Origin: Gavia stellata
Lineage: Eukaryota > Chordata > Aves > Gaviiformes > Gaviidae
Assembly: GCF_030936135.1 (NCBI RefSeq)
Contig: NC_082599.1
Span: forward strand, 2,280,847 to 2,344,846
DNA length: 64,000 bases
Direction of reading: 5' to 3'
Of this stretch, positions 14,301 through 28,100 are shown piece after piece; the stretch's first letter is position 1, and each line of letters starts with the position of its first letter. A model generated the notes under the pieces. It ran no database searches. It was not told where the DNA came from and saw only the letters and a list, made by a program, of their open reading frames with translations. A program made the position numbers and the translations under genes.

Positions 14301-14402
14301 AGAGCAAGAAAGGCTGATTCTTTGCAATGTGCACTGAAGCCACTGGTAGACAGATACTCTGGCAAGGGAGTTTATGCGTGCCTTCTGTGTTGTGTCCAGG
14401 AC

Positions 14403-17400
14403 ATGTGCACGGCTGAAGTAACTGCATCTCTGCTCCAAGTGGAAGAAACCTTCTCAGCATGCCTGGCACGGATAGATGCCCTCATCCTCAAGCCTCTGCT
14501 CCAGGCAGGTAAGTCAGAGCAGACTACTTTTTTGTCTCTAGTTCTAGCCTTGAGTCACAGGCACACCTATGAAGGGAATTATAATTGAAACTCCACGGCC
14601 GAGGACTTTGCTGGGGGCTGGTTTGCTGGACTAAGTGGTATGTAGAGTTGTTTCATTTAAGACAGTGAGCTCTTAAGGATGCCTATGGCCTTTCATTCAA
14701 GCCTAGGACTGTGGTTCCTGTTGGTTTTAGAGGTTAATCCAGATTCTAACCAGCGTCAGCCTGTACACCTGCTCTGAGGCTTGTTTCCAGCATGGTGCAT
14801 GGAAATCCAAATTGTACCTTGCGTATACGCGACCCCTAAACTGTGGCCCTTCTGCCTCCCTGCTCTCGATCATGCCCGTCTTTGAAGGTAAAACTTGTGG
14901 GTGCAGTTTGTGAGCTGGCAGTAAATCAGAGCAGCTCCACTGAAATAACAAATCCATATAAATATTAACAAGCCTGTCTGGCCAAAAGTGGTGTGACTGG
15001 ATTAGACCCATAGGGTGGTTCCCTCTCATGTCACCACCTTTTTGGTCTAGCCTCCAAGGAGACCAGGAACAGTCCTTCGAGCCTGGGGTAGAAAATTTTC
15101 CTCTGGTGCTCGTGTCTGAGCTGGGGCTGAGCCTTGCGGGCTGCCCTGACCACGTGCCCCACAAGAATGGGAAGGAAGGACAAAGCCTTAGCATGGATAG
15201 CCCATGCAATTACTCACAGGGACACAATCCTAAATAATCATCAGGTCCTTCTTCCCTGGCTTTGTTTTCATCTAAGAATATATGTGCTTTACACTGAAAA
15301 ATTGGGCTGACTATTAAATATAGGCAATGTTTTCCACAAGATTTCTTAGAGTCAAGGTTTTCTGATAGCCTTTTTTCCCCCCCATCTTTTCCTCAAAGAG
15401 CCTAGTGACCAGAAGGGAAAGGAGAACTTTAAGCTCTTCCTGCTCCTGAATGATCGATTTCAAGCTCTCTGGAACCTCACAGAAGAAAATTACCGGATAC
15501 TGAAACAAAAATGCAGCACCTCTGAGTCATTCTGCATCCAGGACATTTACACTGTCTGGAAAGGAGACCTGTTTCTAAGCCTCTACATCCAGTAAGTATG
15601 GGAGCATTTTGGAGTAGCGTAAGGGACCAGATTTATCAACTAACTGGTAGGTTGGTGCAATTAATTTGTGCATTTAATTTCTTCAGTCCTGTCCACTATG
15701 TTCGGTCATCAGGTCAGGGAAGTGATTGCATTGTGTGTTCACAACAAGTGCTGCAGAATATAGCGTCTGTGCAGACAGCATCGTATGTAGCCTTTTTGTA
15801 GCTGTGAGCATGCTTATACGAGGCAGAATTTTTTTTCTTGCAAGTATAGGGTTTTTTAATGCATCCTAAAAATGGGAAGAGAACGGGGGGTAGAATTTGT
15901 GCCTGGGTAATTTATGAGAGTGAAGCTTGAGCTGTCATCAGGAACAGAAAAGCATGCACAAGCAGGTTTAAAGGACTGATAGGGGTGAGGAGAGAAGATA
16001 TCCCTAGACACAGTTCATATTACGTGTTTGTGCCACATTTTTATGCTTTTGGCAAGGGATGTGATAGCAAGTGATGGATGTAGCGTGATGTGAAGAACAT
16101 ACTGCCCCATTGCTGTTTCTCTAATTAATTACATCTGCTCCCCATTTGACTGCAATGCAAAATAAAATGTTTACCAAAAGCACTGTAGCGTGTGTAACCT
16201 GTGTGTTGACGTCCTAGCATGAAAAATGGTTTATGGACATCTGAGACGACATAAAGATCAGACAGTGTTCAATCCTTCATTCATCACATTGGCCATAAAT
16301 GTGGCCAAGCCTTTGCCAGATGGGCTTGTACTGTCCGTGCAGCTTGGCACCCACACAGGAATGGGAGATGGGTACCCCGGCTCCTGGACTTTACTTTTCA
16401 TCTAGTCTTAGTGTTGGTGGGTTTTATGCATGTGGACGGAGGAGGAAGGAAGGACTACTTTTTGTTTTGTTCTTATTTGGGCAGCATCATTTTAGAAAGT
16501 GATGCACAACAAGCGTTGCCTTTGTGTGAATGGGGTTTGGAGCAATGTATGTTGTTCATTTGGGAACCGATTCAGTGAATTAAAACTGGTATGCCTTAAA
16601 AAGGCATACAAAAGATGAAAACTTGTGCTGAGGTTTCAGATGACACAAAGGAGAAGTTTATCTTAAGATCTAATTTCCTCTCATCTTGAAATTAAAACCT
16701 GTTTTTGTTGGGCGTCACGCAAAAAAAAGAGCTGGTTCCTACCCACCTCTGCTGACTCACTCTGTGCAGTCCTGATCCTGCAATGTCTCATGCTTATTGG
16801 AGTGATTGATATAGGAGGAAGCAAAGCCACTGTTCAAGGGCCTGAAAATCAGCAGTAAATACATATCCCTGAAAGTGTAATAAATGATAATTAGTCTGGA
16901 CATTATACATGACTTATCTGAGAACACTACTGGAAGAAAGTGTAGTATTTGCTGACAAAATATGGCTTGATCTCCCTCTAGTGTGAGATGAGTTACATTG
17001 GCGTGGGACACCTTGACTTGAATTTACCATCAGTAATACAGACCTGATACTTGTACTTCAACCAGCAGAAATTCATACATCGGAAACTGGTATCTTAAGC
17101 TCAGCTTATGTAGATTTGCTTTCCAGGACAGTTACGCAAGTTTACTTCTGCTTATGCTAAATGCCAGGATGATTTAAATTTCCTGTAACGATACTAGTGC
17201 AAAAGTCAACAAGGCAGTTAAACCAAGGAGCTGGCAAAGGGGACAAAAGGGGAGTGAGCCGAGGTGAGAGGTACAGTAGCTACGTCTCTCTCTGCCTCCC
17301 TTGGAAAGGTGGACCTGACCTGACATTTCAAATGAGCTTTCTTCCCTCTACTGCTTAAACCTCATAGCTAATGTGCGTCTGTAACTCAGCTCATGCTTGT

Positions 17401-19111
17401 ATGTGGTTTTTTTTTTTTTCCTTCTTTTCTTGCCAACAGATATTTTGTCACTTTTGCAAACTACGTTGTAGTCCACGGCTTCGAACATGCCACCAAGAGC
17501 AAAAGGTCAGTGGGCTGAAAAATGCTTATTGAAGGGGCTGATAGGAACACAGTGATATTGCATGGGTTGAGACACTAAACCACAGTGAGCAGCACCGAGC
17601 GCTGCACCTTGCAGCGATCTCCGTTTCACGGTCCAACTGCCTCTCCTCTGAACCAGCCATACTGGCTGCTCTGCCATCTTCTGAGACCATGGCAGCAGCT
17701 GTTGAAAGGTTTCCTCTGCAGATCTCTCTCACAGAATCACTAAGGTTGGAAAAGACCTGTAAGATCATCAAGTCCAACCACCAACCCAACACTACCATGC
17801 CCATTAAACCATATCCTGCAATGCCATGTCCAGAACTCCATCTCTTTCTAGCCATGCCCAACTCCTTTTGTAGGAGAGGAAGCCTGTAAATTTGGAATTT
17901 GGGGGTTCAGGTAAGGGGTGGGACCTGAGAAAGGATTATGTGGGAATCTGGCAGGAAATTTCCACTGCTTGTCCCAGATGTTGGCAGAGTCTGATGGAAA
18001 TAGCAAATTAAAAGACGAACACTAGATATGAGCAGGTTCACAGCCACTTTATCTGAGTCACCCTCTTGGTGTGCCAACCATCGTGAAAGTCATTCTATAT
18101 TCCGTATATCTGTGGGTGTGGTTCTTATTTGCAAAGATCGCTGAGCCGGAGGCAGGATGGATGGAGCTCTTGTTTCCCTCATTGCCTTATTTCTGTGTGT
18201 TCGGTGTGCAAATATATTTGCACTATGTTATCTCCTGCTCTTTCAAGTCTTTCTATACCTTCTCTGGGAGTGAGGTAGCATACAAAGTTTGGAAGGCAGA
18301 AGAGTTGCAATTTGCAAAAAAACTAATTAATGAACCTTTGTCTTAATTCACCGTCTTGCAGTGAAGCCTGGAAGCACCATAAGACAGTGCTGAAACAATT
18401 CCTCACAGACTTCACCTCTGAGACCTCCATGTCACTGGCCTTATACACTGTTCTTCACAAACCTATCCGGGATCATATCGAGCAATATATACTGCTCCTT
18501 ACCAAGCTGAATGAGGTTCTCAAAGAGGTAGGAAGCTTTATGTGATGTTACTTGACTGGTTTATGCTAAAATCTTATGCAGGTCTACTGGGGCTTTGTGG
18601 TAGTGTCATTGAATCCAAAGTTGGCTGGAGGGAAATGATTTCCAGTGGACAGCTGGGGTGGTAGTAACCAGCACCAGTGGAATGCAGCCCAGCTGATGGT
18701 CTCGAAGTGATGAACAGTGGCCTCTCCAGCATAGTATAAGCTACTCATCATATAGAGGATCTGCAAAGGGTCAAGTAACCGGCCTAAGGTTGCACACTTC
18801 TGCTGGTGGCAGAGATAATGCTAGGTTTGGGAGTCTTTCCTTGGAAATGGGGTTGGAGGTTTAACTCCATTAGCCCTTTGGATTCAGAACTGCTGAGGCT
18901 TTTTGGCAGCTCTACCCCAGAGAGAAGATGTCCTGCACAGCCATGCCTAAAGCATTGCTCAAGCCCCGCCTTCTTTTATCAGGGCTCTGAAAAGGACGTG
19001 GTTACCAGCGCCATCAAGGAATATGTGAAGCTGGAGTCTTTCATCAGCCAAGTCCTGGATGAAGCTTGTTTTACCAAGTCCTTATGGAAATCCTTGGGCT
19101 ACAAATTCACA
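14403..19111 (+). other. ALS2CL: ALS2CL exons 1-5: N-terminal DH-like helical region
   Basis: These exons encode residues 1-220. The sequence is helical and leucine-rich, with segments such as [20 protein letters not shown] (exon 4) and [20 protein letters not shown] (exon 5). In ALS2-family proteins the region corresponds to the Dbl-homology (DH) part that precedes the PH domain. DH exchange activity has not been clear for ALS2CL, so I call it DH-like only. Confidence 0.8.
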
Positions 19112-22100
19112 GTGAGTCATGGATGTAGAACGTGGCTTGATGGGAGATCTTTTGGGGGTCTTATGCTTCTGCTTACACATTTAATATGGATCAAGCATTT
19201 GAGGCTTGGTCTGGAAGCCAACAAAGCAGGGCAGTGTGGAAGCCTTGGAGAAACTATATGAACACTGGGTGCTTTAGAAGTTGAGCCCTGTGTCCAGTTC
19301 TGCTGTCACTGTCAGCTTGTGCCATGAGTTAGTCTCTGGAGGAACTGTTGGCTTGAGTTGTATGTCCTCTCCCAAATCCTGATGTTTCATGGTGCTTTTG
19401 ATCTGCTGTCTTGACCTCTGTGGTTCCCTCTGCAGGACATGCTCTGTGTACCTGAAAGGAGGCTGCTGGAAGATAGCAAAAATCTTCCCATCTATGCCAG
19501 CACAAATCGATCAGACCGGATCTTGCTCTTCGATGATGTCCTTGTGCTAATTCAGGTGAGTCTTCAATCTTTCAGAGGGATCAAAAGGGCTGCACAGATA
19601 AATGACAGTAAAATTCAGGTCCCTTTGATGTTGAAAATGCAGCAGAGCTTTGCTGTTGGCAAAACCCTGTGTCGGATCCATGCACCTGTGGTTTGCACTG
19701 GAGAATAAAAGAAACCCTAGTGAAGAAGGAATAGAGGAGCATCCACATAACTTTTCCCCCTGTAAATATGTACTATCCAACCACCACAGGCACCTTTCTG
19801 GTAACCCAGGCCCATGCCTGCATATGAATCTGTTGATTTCTGCCCTTGCTTATTCAAAGGGGGCCTGATGGGTCAAAGATATGCATGAGTGTTTACAGTA
19901 TAATAAGACTAAATACAATCTTTCATGGTTGACTCTGCTAGTGGCATGGGAGCAGAAGTTGCAGGTGTTCTTGGGGCTATTTCAGGTATTTAGGGCCTGG
20001 GTGTGGGACAGACAGGGAGTGTCTACAGCCATGGATAGCTTGATGAATAATACGTGTTCAAAGCTGTTCCACAGCATGTTAACTAAGTCCAGCTTGGCTT
20101 GCTCTGACTGACAGCTCCTGTAATCTAGCACGGCTCTCTTCATGTGCACCTCTTTCTGCTTGCTCTTTAGTCATGTGCCAGCCCCTCAGGTGTCCAAACA
20201 CATGACTGCCTTGTGAGCTGATAGACCTTACGGGCTCTTCCAAACATGAGCCTTTATGATAACGCTGGGGAGTCCTACGCAGCTTGCAGGGTCTAGGCCT
20301 GAGGAAATAGGGTGGTGATTATCTCATCCAACTTGACATTGTAGACTTCTTAGCACGGCAGTGATCTTGCTGTGAGCAAGTGCCCCCAGGCTCCCTTTAT
20401 AGTCAGGGGAGAGAAACATTCACTGTTGGGGTGTGGTTCATCTGACCTATTTCAGATGCCAAAATTAGGATGAGTTGAATCATGTCCTCAACTCCATTGA
20501 CTGGGAGGAGAACACAGGGTAACCAGCTCACACAGAGATATCTACATTGTAGACATCTCTGTTCAGTCAACGGTTCCCACCCACTATGTCTCATCTGCTG
20601 CTATGACTGTTATTGAGGCTTGTGGAGATATAACTGGACTGGGATTGAACTGGTTAGCTTGGGCTGCTAACAGGGGTCTGCCGATAAGGACTCTGGTGCT
20701 GGGAATCTGAACCTCCCTCCCTTCCCTGTTCCCCCAAATCTGGTAGATGCATCAGTGATTAACTCATGGTGAACTCTATAGTGCTAGTACTTAACCTTGG
20801 TCAACTACATCCTTATAGACAGCAGCTCTGTAGTGTGGGCACCTGGACTTTAGACAGGGAAGGGAAACGTAATATTAAATGCAGTCTTTATCTAATATTT
20901 CAACTATTTCAGTTTCTTCTATTTGGTGTGCTTTTGATTAATGTAGTGACTCCTTAAGTGTTGTACTTGCGGGCTGCTATGTGGCTGTGTCATCTGGAGT
21001 CCAGATCCTAGATAGATCATAAGCAAAACTGGGGAGTGCTGCATGCCAGGGATGATTCGGGAGTGTTGCCATGTGATAGGGAAGAAACTCTTGTAGAGAT
21101 AAGTGCTATGAAGGTCTGTTACTGTTAGTTGTAGCTATGGCATTACAGACCACCACTTAAGTAATAAACTAGGAACCTTCTACATTTCTTCAGTCTCCAA
21201 AGCCTGTCATTGTAGTGTGGGATAGATGTGTGGACCACAAAAGAGGGAATTTACAGTGCTGCCAATCTTGCTTTGCTGTTCAATGGATTGACAGAGTGGG
21301 GGCAAAGTGTAATGTTTACATCAATAACAGGAACATCATCTCCCTTTTGTTCCAGGGAAACAGCTTTCAGAGTTTTGATCTGAAGCTTGTGTGGGTAGAT
21401 GAAAACTGCAAGGAGAAATCAGCTCCAGGACTGTAAGTGAAAAATTTCCACTTGGAGGTAAAAAAAAAAAAAAAAAAAAAAAGTGTTCAACTTGATTGTG
21501 AAACTGAGAAAATGATTCAAAACATTGTCCCATCTCCTTTACAACCAGTGGGGTTGGTTCTGGGCTACAGGTAATTGCAGCACTTCTCGGATGGGATCAG
21601 AGCAGCTTGGACTTGCATTGCTTGCCTTCGCTGAGATACTGAAATCAATCAGTAATAAAATGGTTTTGCTGCAGATCTAGAGAACAAAGATGAGTTGACT
21701 AGTTGAGTAACTCTTGAGAAGGAAAAACTGACTGCAAAAGCACCATTAGCTTCTCAAGAGGAATGGGAAGAGCGGGAACTGTTGTTTGACTGAGGAATGT
21801 GTTTTTCATAGTCTCTGTAATGTCTTTTGCTTCACAGGTATGGACTCCGCATTATAACCCCAGAAGAAACGTTCTTTCTCTCTGCCAAAGACCCACAGAT
21901 GAAGGTTAGCAGTGGGCAGGGTGTTTCTGTTCCACCCGAAATACCATGTACCAAGCCTTGAAATAGGGGAATAGCATAGAGGGGATGGCAGCTCTGTAAT
22001 GGGGGCAAAACACTGACCACTGAGTGGAAGCTGAAATCTCATTAAGCATCAGGATTTTACCTTTCTGATCAGAATACAGATGAGTGAGATCTGCACCGGC

Positions 22101-25100
22101 TTAAATAATGCAGCTGAGGCATTTCCTCTGCAATTTTTGCCATTTTTTTATTAAAGCAGAATAACAAGCAGTGTGGCGCTTTTTTTTGCCCCCTCTGTGG
22201 AGCCAATACTTCATTAGATGGCCAGAGGTGGCTTAGACAGCTGATGGTAGATGAAAAATATCTGTGTGCTGGAAGTGATCTGCCCTGGGCAGTAGCATAT
22301 GCCGCAGAGCTTGGGACAGTACAGTCCCATCAGCGTGGTCCTGTGCCAAGGCCAATTAGTGGTGGTGAGAGTCAGGCTTAAATGACATGGACGTGTTGTG
22401 CATTGGTGCAATATCCAACTTGCAGGGCCCAAGATAATACCTCCTGTTGATGCTGTAGATGGGCCATAACTCACCAGCCCAGCCAGCTGAATGGCGCAGA
22501 ATTAATGGGAACCCAGCAGCTTCTTGATGCTTCTCCTGAAGTATCTCTCTTTGGGAGCTATCTTGCTTTCTTCACTCGTTAGTCCAGCCCTCCTCTTCCT
22601 CTGCCCCCAGGCTGTTTGGCAGTGGAAGCTGAACCAGGCTGTCCGCCAGGCACTGAACGGGAAGCGAGATTTCCCATTGTGGGGCAAGACTGGTGAAGGC
22701 ACTGAGCCCCCATCCTGCCGCTTCTTCACCTACGTCTTCAGGCTGGAGAGCAAGTTCAAGAACGCATCCTACGAGGGCGAGTGGAAATGGGGAAAGCCGC
22801 ATGGCAAGTAAGGAGCCTTTTTTGTCCCTTTCCTAAGCAAGACCATGGGAGGATGGCCCTGCTGTCTTTGTGTAGCACTGTCTGGATCCAGTGGATGCAC
22901 AGGTGGAGGTATAGACGCCACAGAGTGGCTGTGGACATGGGATGATCCATCCCGTGGTGAGGGCCTGGACCACAGACTCTGTGCTGGTGATCTCCCAGGG
23001 TGTGCCAGCATCTCTGCTTCCTGCCTCACTTGCTTCCAGAGGGAAATCTGGTCTTGAGGACAGATTCAGGGAGCAGTTGGGACACATTTGCTTGCTTTCA
23101 GGGCTTGGTCAAAGCACAAGTCCTGACATGTGATCTATTGTATTGTAGATGTCTCGCTGGTGATACTGGTTTATGTGCTGAATTGTAGAGGCTGCCCTAA
23201 TAATGTGGTAATGATCACATTGAAGGCGCTGCATTGGCTTATGCCTGTAATTAGGACTGAGACTTGAACTAACATTTATTTTCAAGATCTCAGCCTGATG
23301 CATAAAATCTTACCATCACAATGACCAAAAAAACCCCAATAAAAAGCCTTTGCTTGCGAGTGAAGGAAAAGTTTTATCCTGTGCTATCAAAGTATATTTT
23401 AATATTCAAACTATTATCAAAGGAATAAAAAAAAAGACAAAAGAGAGGTCGATAAATACAAAAGATGCTCAGATGTGTTTCTTGGGAACATGAGAATTGT
23501 TCACTTAATCCACCCAAGGTGAAGAGTGAGCTCTGCCAAAAGGGAATGGTCTGTAAATCAAAGGCTAAATGGTCCCAACCAAAATCTCTTCGCAATGGCA
23601 TAGATATGACCAACCTCCTCAGACACCAAAACAGGCTGATTTGGAAGTTTTATTATTCCTGAGTTTTACACAGTTTGTTTACAGTTGAAGCAAAAAGGAT
23701 GTAGAGACTTGGTTTGAAAGAGCCTTAAAATAATGAGAATATCCAAAATCAAAAGCTTAATCCTGAATTTTCTGTGGAAGAGATTGTACCTTGCCTCAGA
23801 ACAGCATTAAATAGGTGTATGGAGTAGAGCTATGCCTGAAGCAGTCCTCTATATCATCCCCACCTTCCCCAGCACCTGCACTCCTAACAGAGACTGGAAA
23901 ACCACGATGTGCAGACACAGAGGGACAAGCACCTCCCCTTGCTCCTTGTTTCCTCCTGTCTTAGGGTTGGAGAAATGAGATGAATAAATGTCTCAGCTGC
24001 TTCAGATTAAATGACTTGCTGAGGCATCCCAGGAAATCTGTGGCAGAACTAAGTGACTTCAGGTGCTTTTAATGTCTGGACTTTTAATTGCTTAATTACT
24101 AGGTTTCCCTTCCCACTCCTGAAACTGCTCTTCTATATGACTTGCTACTAATACAAGGTTACAGAGCAGCAAAGCTCGCCTTGATGGCTTGTCCACCTCT
24201 GAGGGAGAGGCTGGCATGGCAAAGCACGTGAGCAGAAAGCTGCAGCAATGTGAATAGGAGCTCCTCAGGAAAAACTTCTGTGTTCTTCACTGTTCTGTCC
24301 CAGTACTTCTGACAACCTGGTGTCGGGGAAGGAGAGACTCCCACGGAGAAGGAGCTTAAACCATCCCCATGGCTGGAGCAGGTATTCTCTCTGGCTTGCT
24401 CTCCTTTGCTAGCATGCATACTAGCAAAGCAAAAGGAGTTGTATTTTAAATCCACTTAAAATTAATCTGACCACTTTCCTGTAAAGACCAGAAAAAGAGC
24501 CTGTCTTATGTAGGTGTTTAAAGCAACAACCTTGGTGAAAGTCAAACAAATGCGTCATGGTTTTGGTACTGCGCCATCTTCCATTGTCTCTGGTTGGGGC
24601 ATGTGTACGGAGCTGGCTGTGTCCGGGATGATGCGAGAATTAAAACAGTGAGTGGGTGTGGGTGGAGTGGGAGACCAGGAGGGAAATGCATTCACAACTG
24701 GGTATGGCCGTGCAATAATTTGACAATCGCATTGACCGTTCCAGTCTCGTCGCTGCATTGTTAACTCGTGTAATCATTTCTACAACCCCCACGCAAAACA
24801 GATGGAAAGATATGATCCCTTTAGGCCAGTGCTTGTCTCTTTTGTTTTCATAGTGCCTGGCACAATGAAGTTCTGGACCGTGGTGTCATTACGTTGTCTA
24901 CAGGGATGTGCCATGCTGGAACTTCAGCTGGCTTAATCACATGCTGTGCTGCAGTTACAAAAGGACCATGTGCAAGGTCCTAAATGGATGACCCAGCAAC
25001 TCTACAAAATGCTTTTGAGATTAGGGAACTTGGAAGAGGATTCTTCCCGCTCATTCCAGGGCATGAAAACATTACGGTATTAAATCCTTACAGTGCAAAC

Positions 25101-28100
25101 CAAGGTCCCAGAGGTGCCTGGAGAACTTCTGTGTCTCTGTTCCCTGAGGAAATGTTTTGATGTTAGCCATTTCTAGGTTGTGCCTTGATAGCTTCTGTTG
25201 CAGCTGTGAACATTGCTGGGGATCTCCCTGGTGTAACACTTGCTTTGAATTGCAGGGGCACGCTGAAGTGGCGCGACGGACGCAACCATGTTGGAGATTT
25301 CAAAGAGGGCTTGGAGCATGGGTAAGTCTTACAAAACAGGGTGTTTCTTGCTTTCAAAACAAGCTAAGAAATGGTTCCTCCTAGAGGTAGAGGGACTCTC
25401 TTTGCTGTTACAGCCCAATTCATCTGACCTATTTTAGACGCCTGGCTTAAGGTTGAGCAGATTGTAACCTAGAGTGAGTGGATAAGGGAGTGTGCGCAGA
25501 TGACCGGTTCAGATGCAAACATCTCTTCAGCTGGATGAATCTGACACCAGATCTCTAAATCTAGGTGTATTTATTCATGTGAAATACCTTGAAAAAGTTA
25601 TTTTTAGAAATCTTTAAAAACCTCTCTTAAATGAGGAGTTTTTAGGGGAAGGAAACCATACTGTGAAATGCAAACATTATTTTTCCAGAACTTTTTGAGA
25701 AGAAGACTTTTTGATTTCTCATTTCTACATGAGTTTCAGAACAGGTTAGGTTTTTAAAGGGAAAAAGTATCTCAAATACTTTTTGTCGAGATTAAGAAAA
25801 CATTTCGTTTGTACCAAAGCAATTACTTTGATAGTCTAACTCAGCTCCTAAATTGGGGAAGGGGGAGAGACAGGGAAAAACCAGCAGCACTGAAAGTAGC
25901 TCTGTAGAAGAAGCAATGAGAAACTATGACTGCAGTTCACAAGGAGATGAGCTCTTCCTTGGAGCAAGTCCGTTGACACCTTGAAATAGTGTCAGAGGTA
26001 GAGCTGACCTCAACCATGTAAATCAGCTTGGGAGTCTGGAAGATCCTTAGTTTTTAAACTTCATCCAGTACAACTGAGTCACCTTTTGCCATGCTGACCT
26101 CTGCCTTATGCACCTTGTAGGTTTGGAATATGCCTTGTCCCACGCCGATCTGAAGACCGATATGACTGCTATAAGTGCCACTGGTGCGAGGGCAAGATGA
26201 GAGGCTATGGAATCTGTGAGTAAGTAAAATGCAAAGATGGACTTTGGGGAAAAAGGGAACTCCGCATATTTAATTTTCCAACCTCACTGTGGAAGGCTTA
26301 GTCACAGTGTAAAACCCAGGGTAATTCAGGTGCCAGAAGCTTTTCACAGAATCATGGAATCATTAAGGTTGCAAAAGACCTGTAAGATCATCAGGTCCAA
26401 CCATCAACCCAACACCACCATGTCCACTAAACCGTGTCCCGAAGTGCTACATTGCTTTGGAGATGGGCGCTATGGCTTCTTCACAAGCCCTGAGTCTCCT
26501 GAGCATTAGAATAGTAAGAGCTTCTCTGCAAGCTATGACCATTGTAACTACCTGACATAGCATCCTCTGTGCCCTATTGGTGAGGATATAATTTTGCATT
26601 CACGCTCGTGGTTGCAGAGCGGAGAGCCCATGGCGTGTCATCAGCCCTGGACAGACTTGGTGGAGCACACAGCTCTGTCTCTCCTGGCCGTGCTATCTGG
26701 ACTAAATCTTGTACAGAGTAGTTCCTTAGTGATGGATGGGATTGTTGGTCTGGGAGTCATAACTGTTACCCTGAACTGCTGAAGGGGGCTGGTTCCCCCA
26801 GTTGGCTTTTCTTGTTCACTCAAATTCTGAGCTTAAACCCAGATCTTAACTTAAGAAATGGAGTCTGAGGTTTTCTTACTTACTCATCAAAATGCTTCTG
26901 GAAACAGTCATTTGCACACCTGTGTCTGAAAGCGCTGCTGGGAATTTGGATGGCGTCTGGTCTGTAACATGCTGTATTGTGGGCATGTGGTGGTGTCCCA
27001 GCCTTACCCACCATCCACCTTCCATGTAGAAAGCCAGAAATGGCAGCGGAGGCCTGCTCAGCAGGTTGTAGGTATAAAACGGTTTCATTTGCAGCCTACG
27101 GCGTTAAGTGGACAGGGTCAGCTTGCTTTGTTTTTGTAGCAGTAAGCACAACAGCATCCTCATCTTTGCTTAAGTCACAGGTGGCTTGTGGCCAAATGGG
27201 TTGGCTGATGTGAAGACTGGGCTGCCCGTTGTCACTGCACGCACTTACCCCTGCTTTCTCTGAGCCAACTCTGGCAGAGGAAAGCACACAGTCCAACTTT
27301 CCAGCTGCTTTTTATGGGATAGGCCATCTTCCTTCCTACAACCTGCTTGTCATGCTCCTTATTTATGGATCAAACTCAGAGTAGAAGACGTGCAGAAATC
27401 TGTAGGGAACTTGGAGCCAACTGAGCAGTGCTGCGCTAGTGTCACCGGTGTCAAATGTGAGAGCATGTTGATAATCATAGATGATAACTCTGCTTAGCAT
27501 AAGTGCTTTCTCTGTTGTAGCAGTGAAGATCTGCTGGCCAGCATGGGCAGAGCTAAGGGGAACTCTTCTCGGGGGGGTGGGGGGGGTGAGCCCAGGAGAA
27601 GGAGTGGTTGGCAAGCATAGAGAGGTGAAGGCAGATCTAGCTTCCTGCTTGATCTTATCTACTCCCATTTTGGATTAATCAGTGGTCACTGCAACCTGGC
27701 TGGTGAGAGGTCGAGGACTGAGTGGCCTCTCCCAGGACAATTGCAAGCCTAAGTGTTGTGTCCTTAGATAATGTTGAAAACTGCCTGTGGAGTGACTAGC
27801 CTGGGGGATGCATGTTCCTACTAGTGAACAACTACTAGCTCCAGAGCTATCAGTCAAATACTTGGAATATTTAGCAGGCAGATGGGCCCAATCTACTAAT
27901 TTTCCTGGCTTCCTCCTCCAATAGCAGCTATCAGATAGGCCCAGTCTTAAATTCTGTCTTTCTCCCTGCAGGTATGGGAATGATATGGTCTACAAAGGTT
28001 ACTTCAAAGACAATGTGCGTCAAGGGTTTGGGATACTGGAGAACCTCTCAGCTGAGCATCCATTTAAATACACAGGACAGTGGGAGAATGACAAGAAGAA

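Larger units (their letters stand above)
1..14402. other. Non-coding stretch upstream of the ALS2CL start codon
   Basis: I see no open reading frame here with recognisable homology. The longest candidates (for example a 197-codon minus-strand frame at 3142-3735) have low-complexity composition and no domain signature. The stretch contains T-rich runs (about 618-642 and 3127-3143), a G22 run at 7143-7164, a G8-T-G8-T-G7 run at 11334-11358 and an old CR1 remnant near 7.55 kb. It may be intergenic DNA, or it may hold 5' UTR introns of ALS2CL, because the coding start is directly preceded by a good splice acceptor at 14398-14399. TMIE, the neighbour of ALS2CL in human, was not recognised here. 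Confidence 0.6.

Noticed and set aside
1-14402. Search for TMIE, the neighbour of ALS2CL in human
   Set aside because: No frame on either strand resembled TMIE. It may lie outside the window.
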